Below, piece after piece: positions 25,497 through 33,825 of a stretch of DNA of 64,000 nucleotides (position 1 is its first letter; each line of letters starts with the position of its first letter). The notes under the pieces were generated by a model. It did not search any database. It worked only from the letters and a program-made list of their open reading frames with translations, and was not told the DNA's origin. The stretch is from Duganella rivi (GTDB lineage Bacteria > Pseudomonadota > Gammaproteobacteria > Burkholderiales > Burkholderiaceae_D), in assembly GCF_009857435.1 (NCBI RefSeq), contig NZ_WWCK01000001.1, forward strand, positions 496,001 to 560,000, written 5' to 3'. Made by a program: the position numbers and the translations under genes.

Positions 25497-26476
25497 CAAA
25501 CTACCTCCTTGCGTGCGTATTCCACCATGCGTTTCAGGCCCAGCCAGTGCTGCGACCAGAAGCCTTGTCCGTATTCGCGGCCCGGCGTGCCGTCCACGCC
25601 GGGCAGCTGGTCGCGGATGCCGGTAGCGACGAATTCCGGCGTGAAGTTGGCGGTGCGGAAGATGATGTCCCACACCGGCAGCAGCACGGCAAAATTGCAG
25701 CCGCCCAGCTTGCCGTCCGTGTTTTCATGACCGACGCCGATAGCGTGGTGCATGCGGTGGTAGCGCGGCGACACCAGCAGGCGCTCGCCAAGCCAGCCGA
25801 AATGAATCTTGACGTTCGCATGCTGCAAGCTTTGCAGGATGCGCGACACCGACACCAGCAGCACGTACTGCGACGGCTCGACGCCGATGCCGATCGCAAT
25901 CACGCCCATGTACACATCGCGCAGCAGGTCGTCGAGGATGTGGTTGCGGTTGTCGCTCCACAGGTTCATGTTTTGCTGGCTGTGGTGCAGGCCGTGCAGC
26001 GCCCACCACCAGTTGAACTTGTGCGAGGCGCGGTGATACCAGTAATCGAAGAAATCCAGCACCACGAAGTACACGAAGAATGCGCCGAGCGGGCTAATGC
26101 CCGGCCACAGCGTTTCCAGGTTAAACGGGCGGAAGCCGTCAAAGCGCAGCGCCGCCGTGACGCTGTCCAGCAGCGGATCGAGCGTCAGGAAAATCAGCAC
26201 CGAAAAGATGCCGATACGGTGCAGCACGGTGTAGATGAAGTCGTTCCAGCGCGCGCGCGGGTCGGTGATTTTCTGCGCCGGGATCATCGATTCCAGCGGC
26301 CGCAGCACCAGGAACAGCAGCGCCAGTTCCAGCACGCCGATCAGCAGCCACTCGGTGCCCTCGAACGCATCTTCGACAAATTCGCCAAAGCCAAGCTGGA
26401 ATATCAGCGGCTGGATTACAGTTTCAAACAACCAGCCTTGGGCCAGCCCCAGCCAGTCGGAGAAGGTTTGCATCAT
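25496..26476 (-). CDS. Sterol desaturase/fatty-acid hydroxylase family protein
   Basis: A 326-residue inner-membrane di-iron protein. The eight-histidine cluster is visible: HRASH (HxxxH), HGLHHSQ (HxxHH) and HRMHH (HxxHH), with several hydrophobic helices before it. Such enzymes use O2 to hydroxylate or desaturate lipids. Its substrate is not known. The start (one of two adjacent Met codons) overlaps the deacetylase stop (ATGA), and its own stop overlaps the EI24 start, so it is in the middle of a coupled operon. Neighbours suggest an envelope lipid or glycan modification (inference). Confidence 0.9.
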   Translation of the reverse strand: MMQTFSDWLGLAQGWLFETVIQPLIFQLGFGEFVEDAFEGTEWLLIGVLELALLFLVLRPLESMIPAQKITDPRARWNDFIYTVLHRIGIFSVLIFLTLDPLLDSVTAALRFDGFRPFNLETLWPGISPLGAFFVYFVVLDFFDYWYHRASHKFNWWWALHGLHHSQQNMNLWSDNRNHILDDLLRDVYMGVIAIGIGVEPSQYVLLVSVSRILQSLQHANVKIHFGWLGERLLVSPRYHRMHHAIGVGHENTDGKLGGCNFAVLLPVWDIIFRTANFTPEFVATGIRDQLPGVDGTPGREYGQGFWSQHWLGLKRMVEYARKEVV

Positions 26477-27483
26477 TTTTTAAATTTGGACAGGTAGTCA
26501 GGATGCTCGCGCAGCGTGGCGAAGCACATATCTTTTTGTTCCAGGCCGCTGATCAGCGGCTCCAGGTTGGCCGGCGCCCACGCATCCTTGCGCGACCAGA
26601 TGCCCATGTGAATCAGCACGATATCGCCGCCGCGCAAATCGCGCAGGGATTTTTTCAGCAGCACGTCGTTCGGATAGGCCGAGCTCGATAGCTCGTCGCC
26701 GGAGAAGCCGGCTGGCGACCAGCCCACGTGCGCATAGCCGCAAGCCTGGCCCATTTCCAGCAGGCGCGGCGAGGTGCGTCCGGCCGGCGCGCGCCAGATC
26801 GGATCGAGGTGCTTGCCGGTCAGTTCGACAAAGCGCTGGTCGACGCGCTGGATTTGTTCGCAGTACTGCTTGGAAGTCAGGCTGATTTGCTTGCCGGCGC
26901 TGTCGCCAAAGCCGGGCTTGACCACGATCTTGCCGTCCGCGCCGTCCTTGGCATAGACCGCGTGGTCGAAGGTGTGCGAGCCGATGGCATGGCCTTCCGC
27001 CACGCGCGCTTTCCAGTAGGCAGACCATGAAGGATCAAGCGAGTAATCGCCGCGCACGGTTTTCTCGTTGGCGAGGAAGAAGGTGGCTTTGATCTTGTGG
27101 CGGCTGAGCGTGTCGGCAATCAGCTCGGCTTGCGATTGGCTGCCAGTGTCGAAAGTCAGGTAGATGGTGCCCTTGCACAGCACGCGCTTGGGCGCGGCGG
27201 CGGATGCCGATACAGCGCTCGCCGGCACAGCCGCCGCACTTGCCGCCGAGGCCGGGGCCACCGCGGCCGCAGCGCCAGGCGCTGCCGCCAGGCCGGCTGC
27301 ACGGGCTTCCGCCGCGCGCCGCGCCGGGCCGTTGCGGTCGCGCGCCTGCGCATTGGCGGCGCGGGCCGCCGCGTTGACGTCACGCGCGCCATCGTTGACG
27401 GCCTTGGCCTGCACCGGTTCAACGGCGTGCACAGCCGGCGTCACCGCCAGCACCAACAGGGTCAGGGCGGCGGCAGTTTTCAT
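26473..27483 (-). CDS. Exported polysaccharide deacetylase (NodB domain)
   Basis: A 336-residue periplasmic protein: signal peptide (MKTAAALTLLVLAVTPAVHA), an Ala/Arg-rich low-complexity linker to about residue 100, then a NodB domain. Motif 1 reads TFDTG where most have TFDDG, so the metal-binding second Asp is replaced; PdaA-type peptidoglycan deacetylases also vary here. Motif 2 (SHTFDH) and motif 3 (RAPAGRTSP) are intact, and IVLIHMG fits motif 5. It probably removes acetyl groups from peptidoglycan or an exopolysaccharide. It overlaps both neighbours by 1-4 bases. Confidence 0.88.
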   Translation of the reverse strand: MKTAAALTLLVLAVTPAVHAVEPVQAKAVNDGARDVNAAARAANAQARDRNGPARRAAEARAAGLAAAPGAAAAVAPASAASAAAVPASAVSASAAAPKRVLCKGTIYLTFDTGSQSQAELIADTLSRHKIKATFFLANEKTVRGDYSLDPSWSAYWKARVAEGHAIGSHTFDHAVYAKDGADGKIVVKPGFGDSAGKQISLTSKQYCEQIQRVDQRFVELTGKHLDPIWRAPAGRTSPRLLEMGQACGYAHVGWSPAGFSGDELSSSAYPNDVLLKKSLRDLRGGDIVLIHMGIWSRKDAWAPANLEPLISGLEQKDMCFATLREHPDYLSKFKK

Positions 27484-28445
27484 CAGCGTTGAGCGGAGTT
27501 AAAGAAGAACACGCCGTGCGGCGAACGGCCCACCGGTATCGTCTTGATCACCTTGCGGGTTTTCAGATCAATCACCGCGACCTTTTTAATCCAGCGCAGC
27601 GTCACCCACATGGTCTTGCCGTCATCCGTCACTTCCATGCAGTCCGGGCCGCCCGGCACATTGATTTGGCCGACGTTTTCCAATGTCTTCTGATCAATGA
27701 TGTTGATCGAATTGGAAACACGGTTCGACACATACGTGTAGCGGCCATCGCCGGCCGAGCGGAAGTTGTGCGCGCCCTGCCCGGTCTTGATGCGCTTGAC
27801 GGTCTTCTGCGCTTTCCAGTCGATCACTTCAACGTAATCGCTGCCCATGATGCCGACCAGCAGATACTTATCGTCCGGCGTCATGGCGATACCGGCCGGC
27901 AGCTTGCCGACTGGCAGAGTCCACTTCAAGGTTTGCGTATTCAGGTCAATCGCGCTGACCTCGTCGCTGCCTTGCTGGGTGATGAACACCATATTGCTGG
28001 CGGCGTTAAAGGCCATGTGGCTCGGCAGCTTGGGCAGCGGGATGCGCTTGGCCAGCGTCATATTGGCGCCGTCGTATTTGTACAAATCCACGCGGTCGAG
28101 GCGTAGCGAGTTCGACACAAACCACTTCTGGTCGGGCGAAAAGCCGATCTGGTACGGGTCGAGGATATCCTTGATCTTGCGCTGCACCTGCCCAGATTTC
28201 GGGTCGAGGAAAATCAGCTCATTGCCGACCGAGCTGGCGACGATCAGCGATTTATTATCCGGCGTCGCCATCAAGTGATGCGGCTCCTTGCCAACCGGGA
28301 TGGTGGACAAGTCCTTGTAGCTCGCTTGATCCAGCAATTGCACGGTGGCGTCACGCGAATTCAGGACAACCACGACATTGGCTTGCGCGCTGCCGATTGT
28401 CAGTAATGCGCAGGAAAGGACGATACGGCGGAAACTACGGAGCAT
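27483..28445 (-). CDS. Exported YVTN/YncE-type beta-propeller protein
   Basis: A 320-residue periplasmic protein with a signal peptide (SFRRIVLSCALLTIGSAQA) and repeated ~40-residue beta-propeller blades with motifs such as NSRDATVQLLD, VSNRVSNSINIIDQ, VIKTIPVGRSPHGV and PAGIAMTPDDKYL. Such propellers bind partners or ligands; no catalytic signature is seen. It is the first gene of a five-gene operon and its stop overlaps the deacetylase start (TGATG). It is divergent from the FKBP gene, with 92 bases between them. Confidence 0.85.
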   Translation of the reverse strand: MLRSFRRIVLSCALLTIGSAQANVVVVLNSRDATVQLLDQASYKDLSTIPVGKEPHHLMATPDNKSLIVASSVGNELIFLDPKSGQVQRKIKDILDPYQIGFSPDQKWFVSNSLRLDRVDLYKYDGANMTLAKRIPLPKLPSHMAFNAASNMVFITQQGSDEVSAIDLNTQTLKWTLPVGKLPAGIAMTPDDKYLLVGIMGSDYVEVIDWKAQKTVKRIKTGQGAHNFRSAGDGRYTYVSNRVSNSINIIDQKTLENVGQINVPGGPDCMEVTDDGKTMWVTLRWIKKVAVIDLKTRKVIKTIPVGRSPHGVFFFNSAQR

Positions 28446-28537
28446 GTAAGAGAATCGCTATAGAGGCAAAACCTCATTTTACGTGCAAACCTTTGCCCCT
28501 GCTACAATTCTGCCCTGTTTCTAATGAAAGGAAGATC

Positions 28538-28894
28538 ATGTCCACTATTACCACCCCATCGGGCCTGCAATACATCGAACTGACCGTGGGCGAAGGCGCT
28601 GAAGCCAAGGCTGGCCAGAACGTCACCGTGCACTACACCGGCTGGCTGCAAAACGACGACGGCAGCAAAGGCCCGAAATTCGATTCGAGCAAAGACCGCA
28701 ACGATCCGTTTGAATTCGCCCTGGGCGCCGGCATGGTGATCCGCGGCTGGGACGAAGGCGTGCAAGGCATGAAGATCGGCGGCACCCGCCAGCTGATCAT
28801 CCCGTCGGATCTGGGCTACGGCTCGCGCGGCGCCGGCGGCGTGATTCCACCGAACGCTACCCTGATCTTTGACGTAGAACTGCTGGGCGTTTAA
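28538..28894 (+). CDS. FKBP-type peptidyl-prolyl cis-trans isomerase
   Basis: A 118-residue single FKBP domain, which speeds prolyl isomerisation in protein folding. Motifs: VTVHYTGWL, FDSSKDRNDPFEFALG, VIRGWDEGVQGMKIGGTRQLIIP, YGSRGAGGVIPPNATLIFDVELL. No signal peptide, so cytosolic. I chose the Met at 28538 (GAAAGGAAG ribosome site, family start); a longer frame from 28397 is not supported. Length and motifs fit the small betaproteobacterial FkpA/FkbP group. Confidence 0.93.
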   Translation: MSTITTPSGLQYIELTVGEGAEAKAGQNVTVHYTGWLQNDDGSKGPKFDSSKDRNDPFEFALGAGMVIRGWDEGVQGMKIGGTRQLIIPSDLGYGSRGAGGVIPPNATLIFDVELLGV

Positions 28895-28900
28895 TCCGGC

Positions 28901-29653
28901 TTAGCGCTGCCAGTTCCTGCGTAGCGCTTCCATCTCTGCTCGCGTGTCGAGCATGCCGCCGACGATGCGCTGGTCGATTGCTTCCAGCAGCGCCGTCGGC
29001 ATCTCGGTTCCCGCCATCCGGTAATTGCCCATTGCAGGCAAAGGCCGCGCATTCTGCACCACCACCGGTATCCGCCACTCCTCGCTGGCGCGGCAAGCGA
29101 TGCCCACCAAATCCTGCGTCCCGCCCACCAGCGTGAAGCTGCGGCAGTACGTGCCCTCGTTGGATAAAAAGCTCAGGCCGACCCGCACATCGCCATCGGA
29201 CTGCGCAGCGCCGCCCAGCTGCTGGCTCAGTACCGCCGCCAGCCGGCCCTGCGCTACCAGCAAGCCGTTGCGGCTCACCATCTCGGTGGGAACGGAGGCC
29301 GGCTCGCCGAGCCAGTTGGGCTGCCAGCGCGCCAGGCCGAACTTACCGGCCGCCAGCCCCAGCACCATCACCAGCGCCAGCGCGCTCCACTCCAGCCAGC
29401 CCCAATGCCGCCGCGCTGCCTTGCGCGCGGCCTGCTGAGTCGCCAGGCGCTGCGCGCGCACCGCCGCCAGCTGTACCACGTTGGCGCCGTGGCCGGTACG
29501 CAGGCTGAAATCTTCATCGCGCGCGGCGCGCAAACGCGCCACCCGGCGCGCCAGGCTGCTGTCCAGACGCATGGCGGCTTCGACCTCAAGGCGGGTCGCC
29601 TCGTCTAAATCGCCATCGGCATATGCCATCAGTGTGTCGTCTGAAAAGCTCAT
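28901..29653 (-). CDS. Anti-sigma-factor-like single-span membrane protein
   Basis: A 250-residue protein: an N-terminal cytoplasmic helical region (MAYADGDLDEATRLEVEAAMRLD) typical of anti-sigma factors, one membrane helix near residues 88-104 (WSALALVMVLGLAAGKFGL) and a periplasmic domain with two Cys (GTYCRSFTLVGG, VGIACRASEEW). The zinc motif HxxxCxxC is absent. No sigma factor lies next to it in this window, so either its partner is elsewhere or the role differs. The start at 29653 follows AAAGGACGGGA. Its 3' end meets the convergent FKBP gene. Confidence 0.75.
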   Translation of the reverse strand: MSFSDDTLMAYADGDLDEATRLEVEAAMRLDSSLARRVARLRAARDEDFSLRTGHGANVVQLAAVRAQRLATQQAARKAARRHWGWLEWSALALVMVLGLAAGKFGLARWQPNWLGEPASVPTEMVSRNGLLVAQGRLAAVLSQQLGGAAQSDGDVRVGLSFLSNEGTYCRSFTLVGGTQDLVGIACRASEEWRIPVVVQNARPLPAMGNYRMAGTEMPTALLEAIDQRIVGGMLDTRAEMEALRRNWQR

Positions 29654-29857
29654 GGTCCCGTCCTTTACGCATTCCATCATAAACCTTTTTTACGCAAAGT
29701 GCGGGTTTGCGAAAATCGCGTAAGCCCTTTAAATACAAGGCCTTATTTGCGCTGCAGCGCAGCGAGACAGCAAATACAAGGCGCGCTTCATCGAGAAACC
29801 ATTACATTTGACAATATTTATGCTAATCTGCGCGCTCTAATAACCAAGGAGGTAGTA

Positions 29858-30145
29858 ATGAAAAAAGGCGAACTGATTGCAGAATTTGCGAAACGCACCG
29901 AGTTGTCCGCTGCTGCCGCCAACGGCGCAGTGAACACTCTGATCGCCATCATCACTGAGCGCCTGAAAAAAGGCGACTCGGTTGGCATCACCGGCTTCGG
30001 CACCTTCTCCGTCGCTAAACGTGCTGCACGTAAAGGCCGCAATCCTGCAACCGGCGAAGCGATCAAGATCGCAGCGTCGAAAACCCCGAAATTCTCGGCT
30101 GGCGCCACGCTGAAATCGGCTGTCAACCCGACCAAGAAGAAGTAA
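29858..30145 (+). CDS. hup: HU-family histone-like DNA-binding protein
   Basis: A 95-residue nucleoid protein of the HU/IHF fold. It starts MKKGELIAEFAKRTELS, has the hinge GITGFGTFSVAKRAARKGRNPATGE, and ends with a basic KKK tail. The flexible DNA-binding arm includes the conserved RNPxTG. It binds and bends DNA with little sequence preference. AAGGAGG gives a very strong ribosome site. A TTGACA at 29808-29813 is upstream, but I cannot see a -10 at proper spacing. This is one of several HU paralogues usual in these bacteria, so alpha/beta naming is left open. Confidence 0.93.
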   Translation: MKKGELIAEFAKRTELSAAAANGAVNTLIAIITERLKKGDSVGITGFGTFSVAKRAARKGRNPATGEAIKIAASKTPKFSAGATLKSAVNPTKKK

Positions 30146-30304
30146 TTCTTTCGGAGTTTTGAGCAGTGCCCGCAAGGGCACCTGAAACGGCGGACCATGT
30201 GGGCTTACACCCAATATGGCCGCCGTTCTGTTTTGGAGCCCGCACTCTAGCGGCTACGGTTTATGATGGCGCGGTCATCCATCACATCAATCAAGGAGCG
30301 CGGT

Positions 30305-30556
30305 ATGAGTTTGCAAGAACAATTTGATCAAGCCCAGGCGGACTCGAAGAACCTGCCGGAACGTCCAGACAACATGACCTTGCTGAAGATCTACGCCCTG
30401 TTCAAGCAGGCGTCGACCGGTGACGTCAGCGGCGAGCGTCCAGGCATGACCGACTTCGTCGGCCGCGCCAAGTACGACGCATGGGCCGAGCTGAAAGGCA
30501 AAACCCAGGACGAAGCGAAACAGCTGTACATCGATCTGATCGAAGATCTGAAATAA
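30305..30556 (+). CDS. Acyl-CoA-binding protein
   Basis: An 83-residue four-helix acyl-CoA-binding protein, which carries long-chain acyl-CoA esters in the cytosol. Signature: LLKIYALFKQASTGDVSGERPGM followed by KYDAWAELKGKTQDEAKQLYIDLI, matching the ACBP motif YxxYKQATxGDxxxxRPG...AKWxAW. AAGGAG lies before the ATG at 30305. Nearby PHA genes suggest a general link to acyl-CoA use, but no operon connects them. A terminator follows directly. Confidence 0.92.
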   Translation: MSLQEQFDQAQADSKNLPERPDNMTLLKIYALFKQASTGDVSGERPGMTDFVGRAKYDAWAELKGKTQDEAKQLYIDLIEDLK

Positions 30557-30558
30557 AA

Positions 30559-30582
30559 AAAAAGGCCCTTGCGGGCCTTTTT
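30559..30582 (+). terminator. Rho-independent terminator
   Basis: AAAAAGGCCC (30559-30568) pairs with GGGCCTTTTT (30573-30582) around loop TTGC, just after the acyl-CoA-binding protein stop. Confidence 0.9.
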
Positions 30583-30660
30583 GCATGATGGGGTTGACGC
30601 TGCCGTTGCTGTTGCCTTGATGCGGATGGCACCAACCCAACCCGCACACCGCTACGGCCA

Positions 30661-30688
30661 GGGTCTGACCCCGTACGGGGTCAGACCC
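30661..30688. repeat. Dispersed palindromic repeat, copy 4
   Basis: The 28-base core palindrome, identical to the others, between the convergent acyl-CoA-binding protein and PEP-CTERM genes; TTTC follows it. Confidence 0.9.
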
Positions 30689-30760
30689 TTTCGTCAGGGG
30701 TACTGTTTAGGACTGTAAGTTGACGCCAACGCGTCATTGTCCTGCTACCCCGTCAGCCCC

Positions 30761-31564
30761 TTAGCCTGCCTTGCGGCGGCGGGCTGCGAAGCCAACCAGA
30801 CCCAGGCCTGCCAGCAGCATCGCGTAGGTTTCTGGCTCAGGTACAGCCGAGGTCAGGCTGAAAGCGGTAATACGCTGGTCAGCGTCGGTACCGCCAGTGC
30901 CGCCGGTGAAGCCGACGTACATGGTATTGCCGAACTTGGCGCTCAGGTCGACGATCTTGCTATCGCTGACCGCATAGCTGGTGCCGGTCGACACATCCAG
31001 GAAGGTGCCGGTCATGCTCAGTTCGTGCGTGGTGGCGTTGTAGTTCACGGTCTGGGTGCCGGTCACGTTGTTCGATGCGCCCAGGCTGAACGGCGCGTCT
31101 TTCAGGTTCTGCACTTTGCCGTCGATGCTCAGGCCGTAGTCGTTCTTGTCCCACGACAGGATTACCGAGCCAACGGCGGTTGCGCCCTTGCCGCCCAGAT
31201 TCCAGTAGCCGACGTCGCCGCCACCGGTGCCAGTGATGTTGTTGCCGATGTTCTGGAAGGCCAGCGAAATGCCATCCGCCATTTTGCCGACGCTGTGACC
31301 AGGCGTAGCGACGTCGCCCTTCAGCGAGAACGAGAAGGTGGTGCTGAACGACTGCGAAGTCGAAATGCCCTGGGTCAGCCAGCCTGCACCTGCCACACCG
31401 TGCGGATTCGATACATTGGTGTTCTGGGTCAGTTGCAGGGCGCCATTGGTGTACACCGCGCTGCCTACTGCGTTCAGGGTCGACAGGTCGATAACTGCAG
31501 CCGAAGCTGGGACGGCAAAGGCAGCGGCGACGGTGGCGGCGGCAATAGCTGGCATCAAGCGCAT
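30761..31564 (-). CDS. PEP-CTERM exported protein with L-type lectin-like domain
   Basis: A 267-residue secreted protein. A signal peptide (MPAIAAATVAAAFAVPASA) is followed by a beta-sandwich resembling legume/L-type lectins (FSTTFSFSLKG, MADGISLAFQNIG, MYVGFTGGTGG...ITAFSLTS). It ends in a classic PEP-CTERM sorting tag: VPEPETYAMLLAGLGLVGFAARRRKAG. The tag is cut by an exosortase (EpsH type) and such proteins go with exopolysaccharide or biofilm. AAGGA stands before the ATG. No exosortase is in the window. The lectin call is from pattern only. Confidence 0.85.
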   Translation of the reverse strand: MRLMPAIAAATVAAAFAVPASAAVIDLSTLNAVGSAVYTNGALQLTQNTNVSNPHGVAGAGWLTQGISTSQSFSTTFSFSLKGDVATPGHSVGKMADGISLAFQNIGNNITGTGGGDVGYWNLGGKGATAVGSVILSWDKNDYGLSIDGKVQNLKDAPFSLGASNNVTGTQTVNYNATTHELSMTGTFLDVSTGTSYAVSDSKIVDLSAKFGNTMYVGFTGGTGGTDADQRITAFSLTSAVPEPETYAMLLAGLGLVGFAARRRKAG

Positions 31565-31680
31565 GTGAATTCCTTCAGATAGTGAAAGTGTGATTAGTCA
31601 AATGTCATCAATGGAAACGATTATCACACGTGCCATTCTTTTACGCAAATGAATTTTTCTAATAACAACAATAATTGTTT

Positions 31681-31959
31681 TTAAGAAACAAATACCTTAC
31701 GCATTTTCTCGCTCACCTTGGCCTCGACCATGGACGCCATCATGCTGATCGGGAAGCCCAGCGCAATCTGCAACTGCGCCTGGTTCGGGCGCAAGGTCAG
31801 CGCGCCATTCACGCCGCTACGCTCGAAGCGCAGCACGTCGCCGTCCCAGCGGCAGGCTAATTCGAATTGTTCGGCCAGCTTGTCGGCCACTTGCTGGGCC
31901 GCTGCGCGCGCCTGCTCCGGCGCCAGCTGGTGTTCCTGGACGATGTTGATGTCCGCCAT
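31681..31959 (-). CDS. Polyhydroxyalkanoate-system (PHA_gran_rgn) family protein
   Basis: A 92-residue protein of the polyhydroxyalkanoic acid system family. It starts ADINIVQEHQLAPEQARAAAQQVADKLAEQF, then a compact beta part (RWDGDVLRFERSGVNGALTLRPNQAQLQIALGFP) and a helical end. Members are associated with PHA granules; the molecular role is not known. AGGGGGAT is the ribosome site for the Met at 31959. A PHA depolymerase lies 1.9 kb away. A leader palindrome at 32048-32070 is shared with fdxA. Confidence 0.82.
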   Translation of the reverse strand: MADINIVQEHQLAPEQARAAAQQVADKLAEQFELACRWDGDVLRFERSGVNGALTLRPNQAQLQIALGFPISMMASMVEAKVSEKMRKVFVS

Positions 31960-32047
31960 GCGGATCCCCCTGCTCTGAATAAACAAAGGCGACATGATGC
32001 CAGTTGCGCCCTTGCCGCGCCAGTCTGTGCGGGGATGGAATGAATTT

Positions 32048-32070
32048 GCTTATATGTATTGTATATAAGC
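32048..32070. promoter_or_regulatory. Inverted repeat between PHA gene and fdxA
   Basis: GCTTATAT (32048-32055) and ATATAAGC (32063-32070) form a perfect 8-base inverted repeat with a 7-base spacer in the divergent promoter region. Candidate operator; the binding protein is unknown. Confidence 0.4.
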
Positions 32071-32179
32071 GCGATTTGTGAGAAATAGCGAATTACCTTA
32101 AAATACAGTGCTTTGCCGAGGTTAGCCAGGCACTGCCCCGCCACCGACGCCGCTGCACACCAACATTGATAGGACTGTT

Positions 32180-32503
32180 ATGACCCACGTTGTCACCGAA
32201 TCTTGCATCGCTTGCCGTTACACGGACTGCGTCGATGTTTGCCCGGTAGATTGTTTCCGCCAAGGCCCAAACTTCCTCGCCATTGATCCTGACGAGTGCA
32301 TCGACTGCGCCGTCTGCGTGGCTGAATGCCCGGTCAACGCGATCTACGCTGAAGAAGATGTCCCAGGCGATCAACAGCAATTCATCAAGCTCAACGTTGA
32401 TCTGGCGCGCAAATGGCCTTCGATTACCAAGACCGTCGCTCCGCTGCCGGAAGCCGACCAGTTCAAGGACGTCAAAGAGAAACTGCAACTGCTGGTGCGC
32501 TAA
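32180..32503 (+). CDS. fdxA: 7Fe-8S ferredoxin FdxA
   Basis: A 107-residue ferredoxin with one 3Fe-4S and one 4Fe-4S cluster. Cluster motifs are CIACRYTDCVDVCPVDCF near the N-terminus and CIDCAVCVAECPVNAI in the middle; a helical C-terminal extension follows (LARKWPSITKT...KEKLQLLVR), as in FdxA of betaproteobacteria. It carries electrons in the cytosol. AGGA precedes the ATG. The ferredoxin-NADP reductase gene follows 33 bases later, so the two are probably one electron-transfer unit. Confidence 0.95.
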   Translation: MTHVVTESCIACRYTDCVDVCPVDCFRQGPNFLAIDPDECIDCAVCVAECPVNAIYAEEDVPGDQQQFIKLNVDLARKWPSITKTVAPLPEADQFKDVKEKLQLLVR

Positions 32504-32536
32504 GCCGCCCCAACAAAATCACAGGAAGAACCACGT

Positions 32537-33604
32537 ATGAATAGTACCGTCACACCTACCGGCGTCATCGAAGCTGATGCCGTCATCATCGGCGCCGGCC
32601 CGGTCGGCCTGTTCCAGGTCTTCGAACTGGGCCTGCTGGAAATCAAAGCCCACGTTATCGATTCGCTGAACGCCGTGGGTGGACAGTGCGTGGAACTGTA
32701 CCCTGACAAACCGATTTACGACATCCCTGCCGTGCCATCGTGCACCGGCCAGGAACTGACCGACAACCTGCTCAAGCAGATCGAACCGTTCGAGCCGACC
32801 TTCCACCTGGGCCAGGAAGTGACCAAGGTCGAGCGCCGCGACGACGGCCGCTTCGACGTCGAAACCACGCTGGGCACCAAGTTCCTGACCAAGACCATCT
32901 TCATCGCCGCCGGCGTCGGCTCGTTCCAGGCGCGTACCCTGAAGGTGGACGGCATTGACGTGTTCGAAGGCAGCCAGCTGCACTACAAGGTCAAAGATCC
33001 TGCCCAGTTCGAAGGCAAGAACCTGGTCATCTGCGGCGGCGGCGACTCCGCGCTGGACTGGGCGCTGAACTTCGTCGGCAAGGCCGAATCGGTCGTGCTG
33101 CTGCACCGCCGTGAAGACTTCCGCGCGGCGCCGGCCTCGGTCGCCAAGATGAAGGCGCTGTGCGACGACTACGAAATGCAGCTGCTGATCGGCACCGCCA
33201 CCGGCTTCGAAACCTCGGCCGACGGCAAACTGGAACACCTGAAGGTGACCGCTGCCGACGGCGTGACCCGCCGCGTGCCGCTGGACATGCTGCTGGTGTT
33301 CTACGGCCTGTCGCCAAAGCTGGGCCCGATCGCTGAATGGGGCCTGGACATCGAGCGCCGCCAGCTGAAAGTGCAAAACACCGAGAAGTTCGAAACCAAC
33401 GTGCCAGGCATCTTCGCCGTGGGCGACATTAACACCTACCCGGGCAAGAAGAAGCTGATCCTGTCGGGCTTCCACGAAGCCGCGCTGGCCGCGTTTGGCG
33501 CTGCGCCGTACATCTTCCCGGACAAGAAGATCCACATGCAGTACACCACCACCTCGCCAAAACTGCACAAGGTGCTGGGCGTCGAAACGCCTGTGTTCGA
33601 TTAA
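32537..33604 (+). CDS. Ferredoxin--NADP(+) reductase, thioredoxin-reductase-like
   Basis: A 355-residue flavoprotein of the TrxR-like ferredoxin-NADP reductase family. FAD motif: [24 protein letters not shown](P) motif: [17 protein letters not shown]-terminal FAD contact: [28 protein letters not shown]. The redox-active CxxC of thioredoxin reductase is absent, as expected. It should pass electrons between NADPH and the adjacent ferredoxin. AGGAAG lies before the ATG. A terminator follows. Confidence 0.93.
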   Translation: MNSTVTPTGVIEADAVIIGAGPVGLFQVFELGLLEIKAHVIDSLNAVGGQCVELYPDKPIYDIPAVPSCTGQELTDNLLKQIEPFEPTFHLGQEVTKVERRDDGRFDVETTLGTKFLTKTIFIAAGVGSFQARTLKVDGIDVFEGSQLHYKVKDPAQFEGKNLVICGGGDSALDWALNFVGKAESVVLLHRREDFRAAPASVAKMKALCDDYEMQLLIGTATGFETSADGKLEHLKVTAADGVTRRVPLDMLLVFYGLSPKLGPIAEWGLDIERRQLKVQNTEKFETNVPGIFAVGDINTYPGKKKLILSGFHEAALAAFGAAPYIFPDKKIHMQYTTTSPKLHKVLGVETPVFD

Positions 33605-33631
33605 GTACACAGCAGGCATCTGTCCTACACG

Positions 33632-33657
33632 AAAGCAGCCTTTTGGCTGCTTTTTTT
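33632..33657 (+). terminator. Rho-independent terminator
   Basis: AAAGCAGCC (33632-33640) pairs with GGCTGCTTT (33645-33653) around loop TTTT, then a T run. Ends the fdxA-reductase unit. Confidence 0.9.
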
Positions 33658-33825
33658 ATTCTCCAAACAGTATTAACCTTTCTTGCAAGGTTGCTTGTGG
33701 ATTCCACGTAGCCTTGCACTTCGGAACAAGGAAATGCTTTAACGTCACAAACACAGCGCTGAAAATTTGGCTTATGATGTCAGTTATTGGTGCATCGCAC
33801 CAAGCTCAACAATCGGGACTGCCCT

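Noticed and set aside
29808-29830. A sigma-70 promoter for the HU gene from TTGACA at 29808
   Set aside because: No -10 box is at the right spacing, so it is not listed as a promoter.
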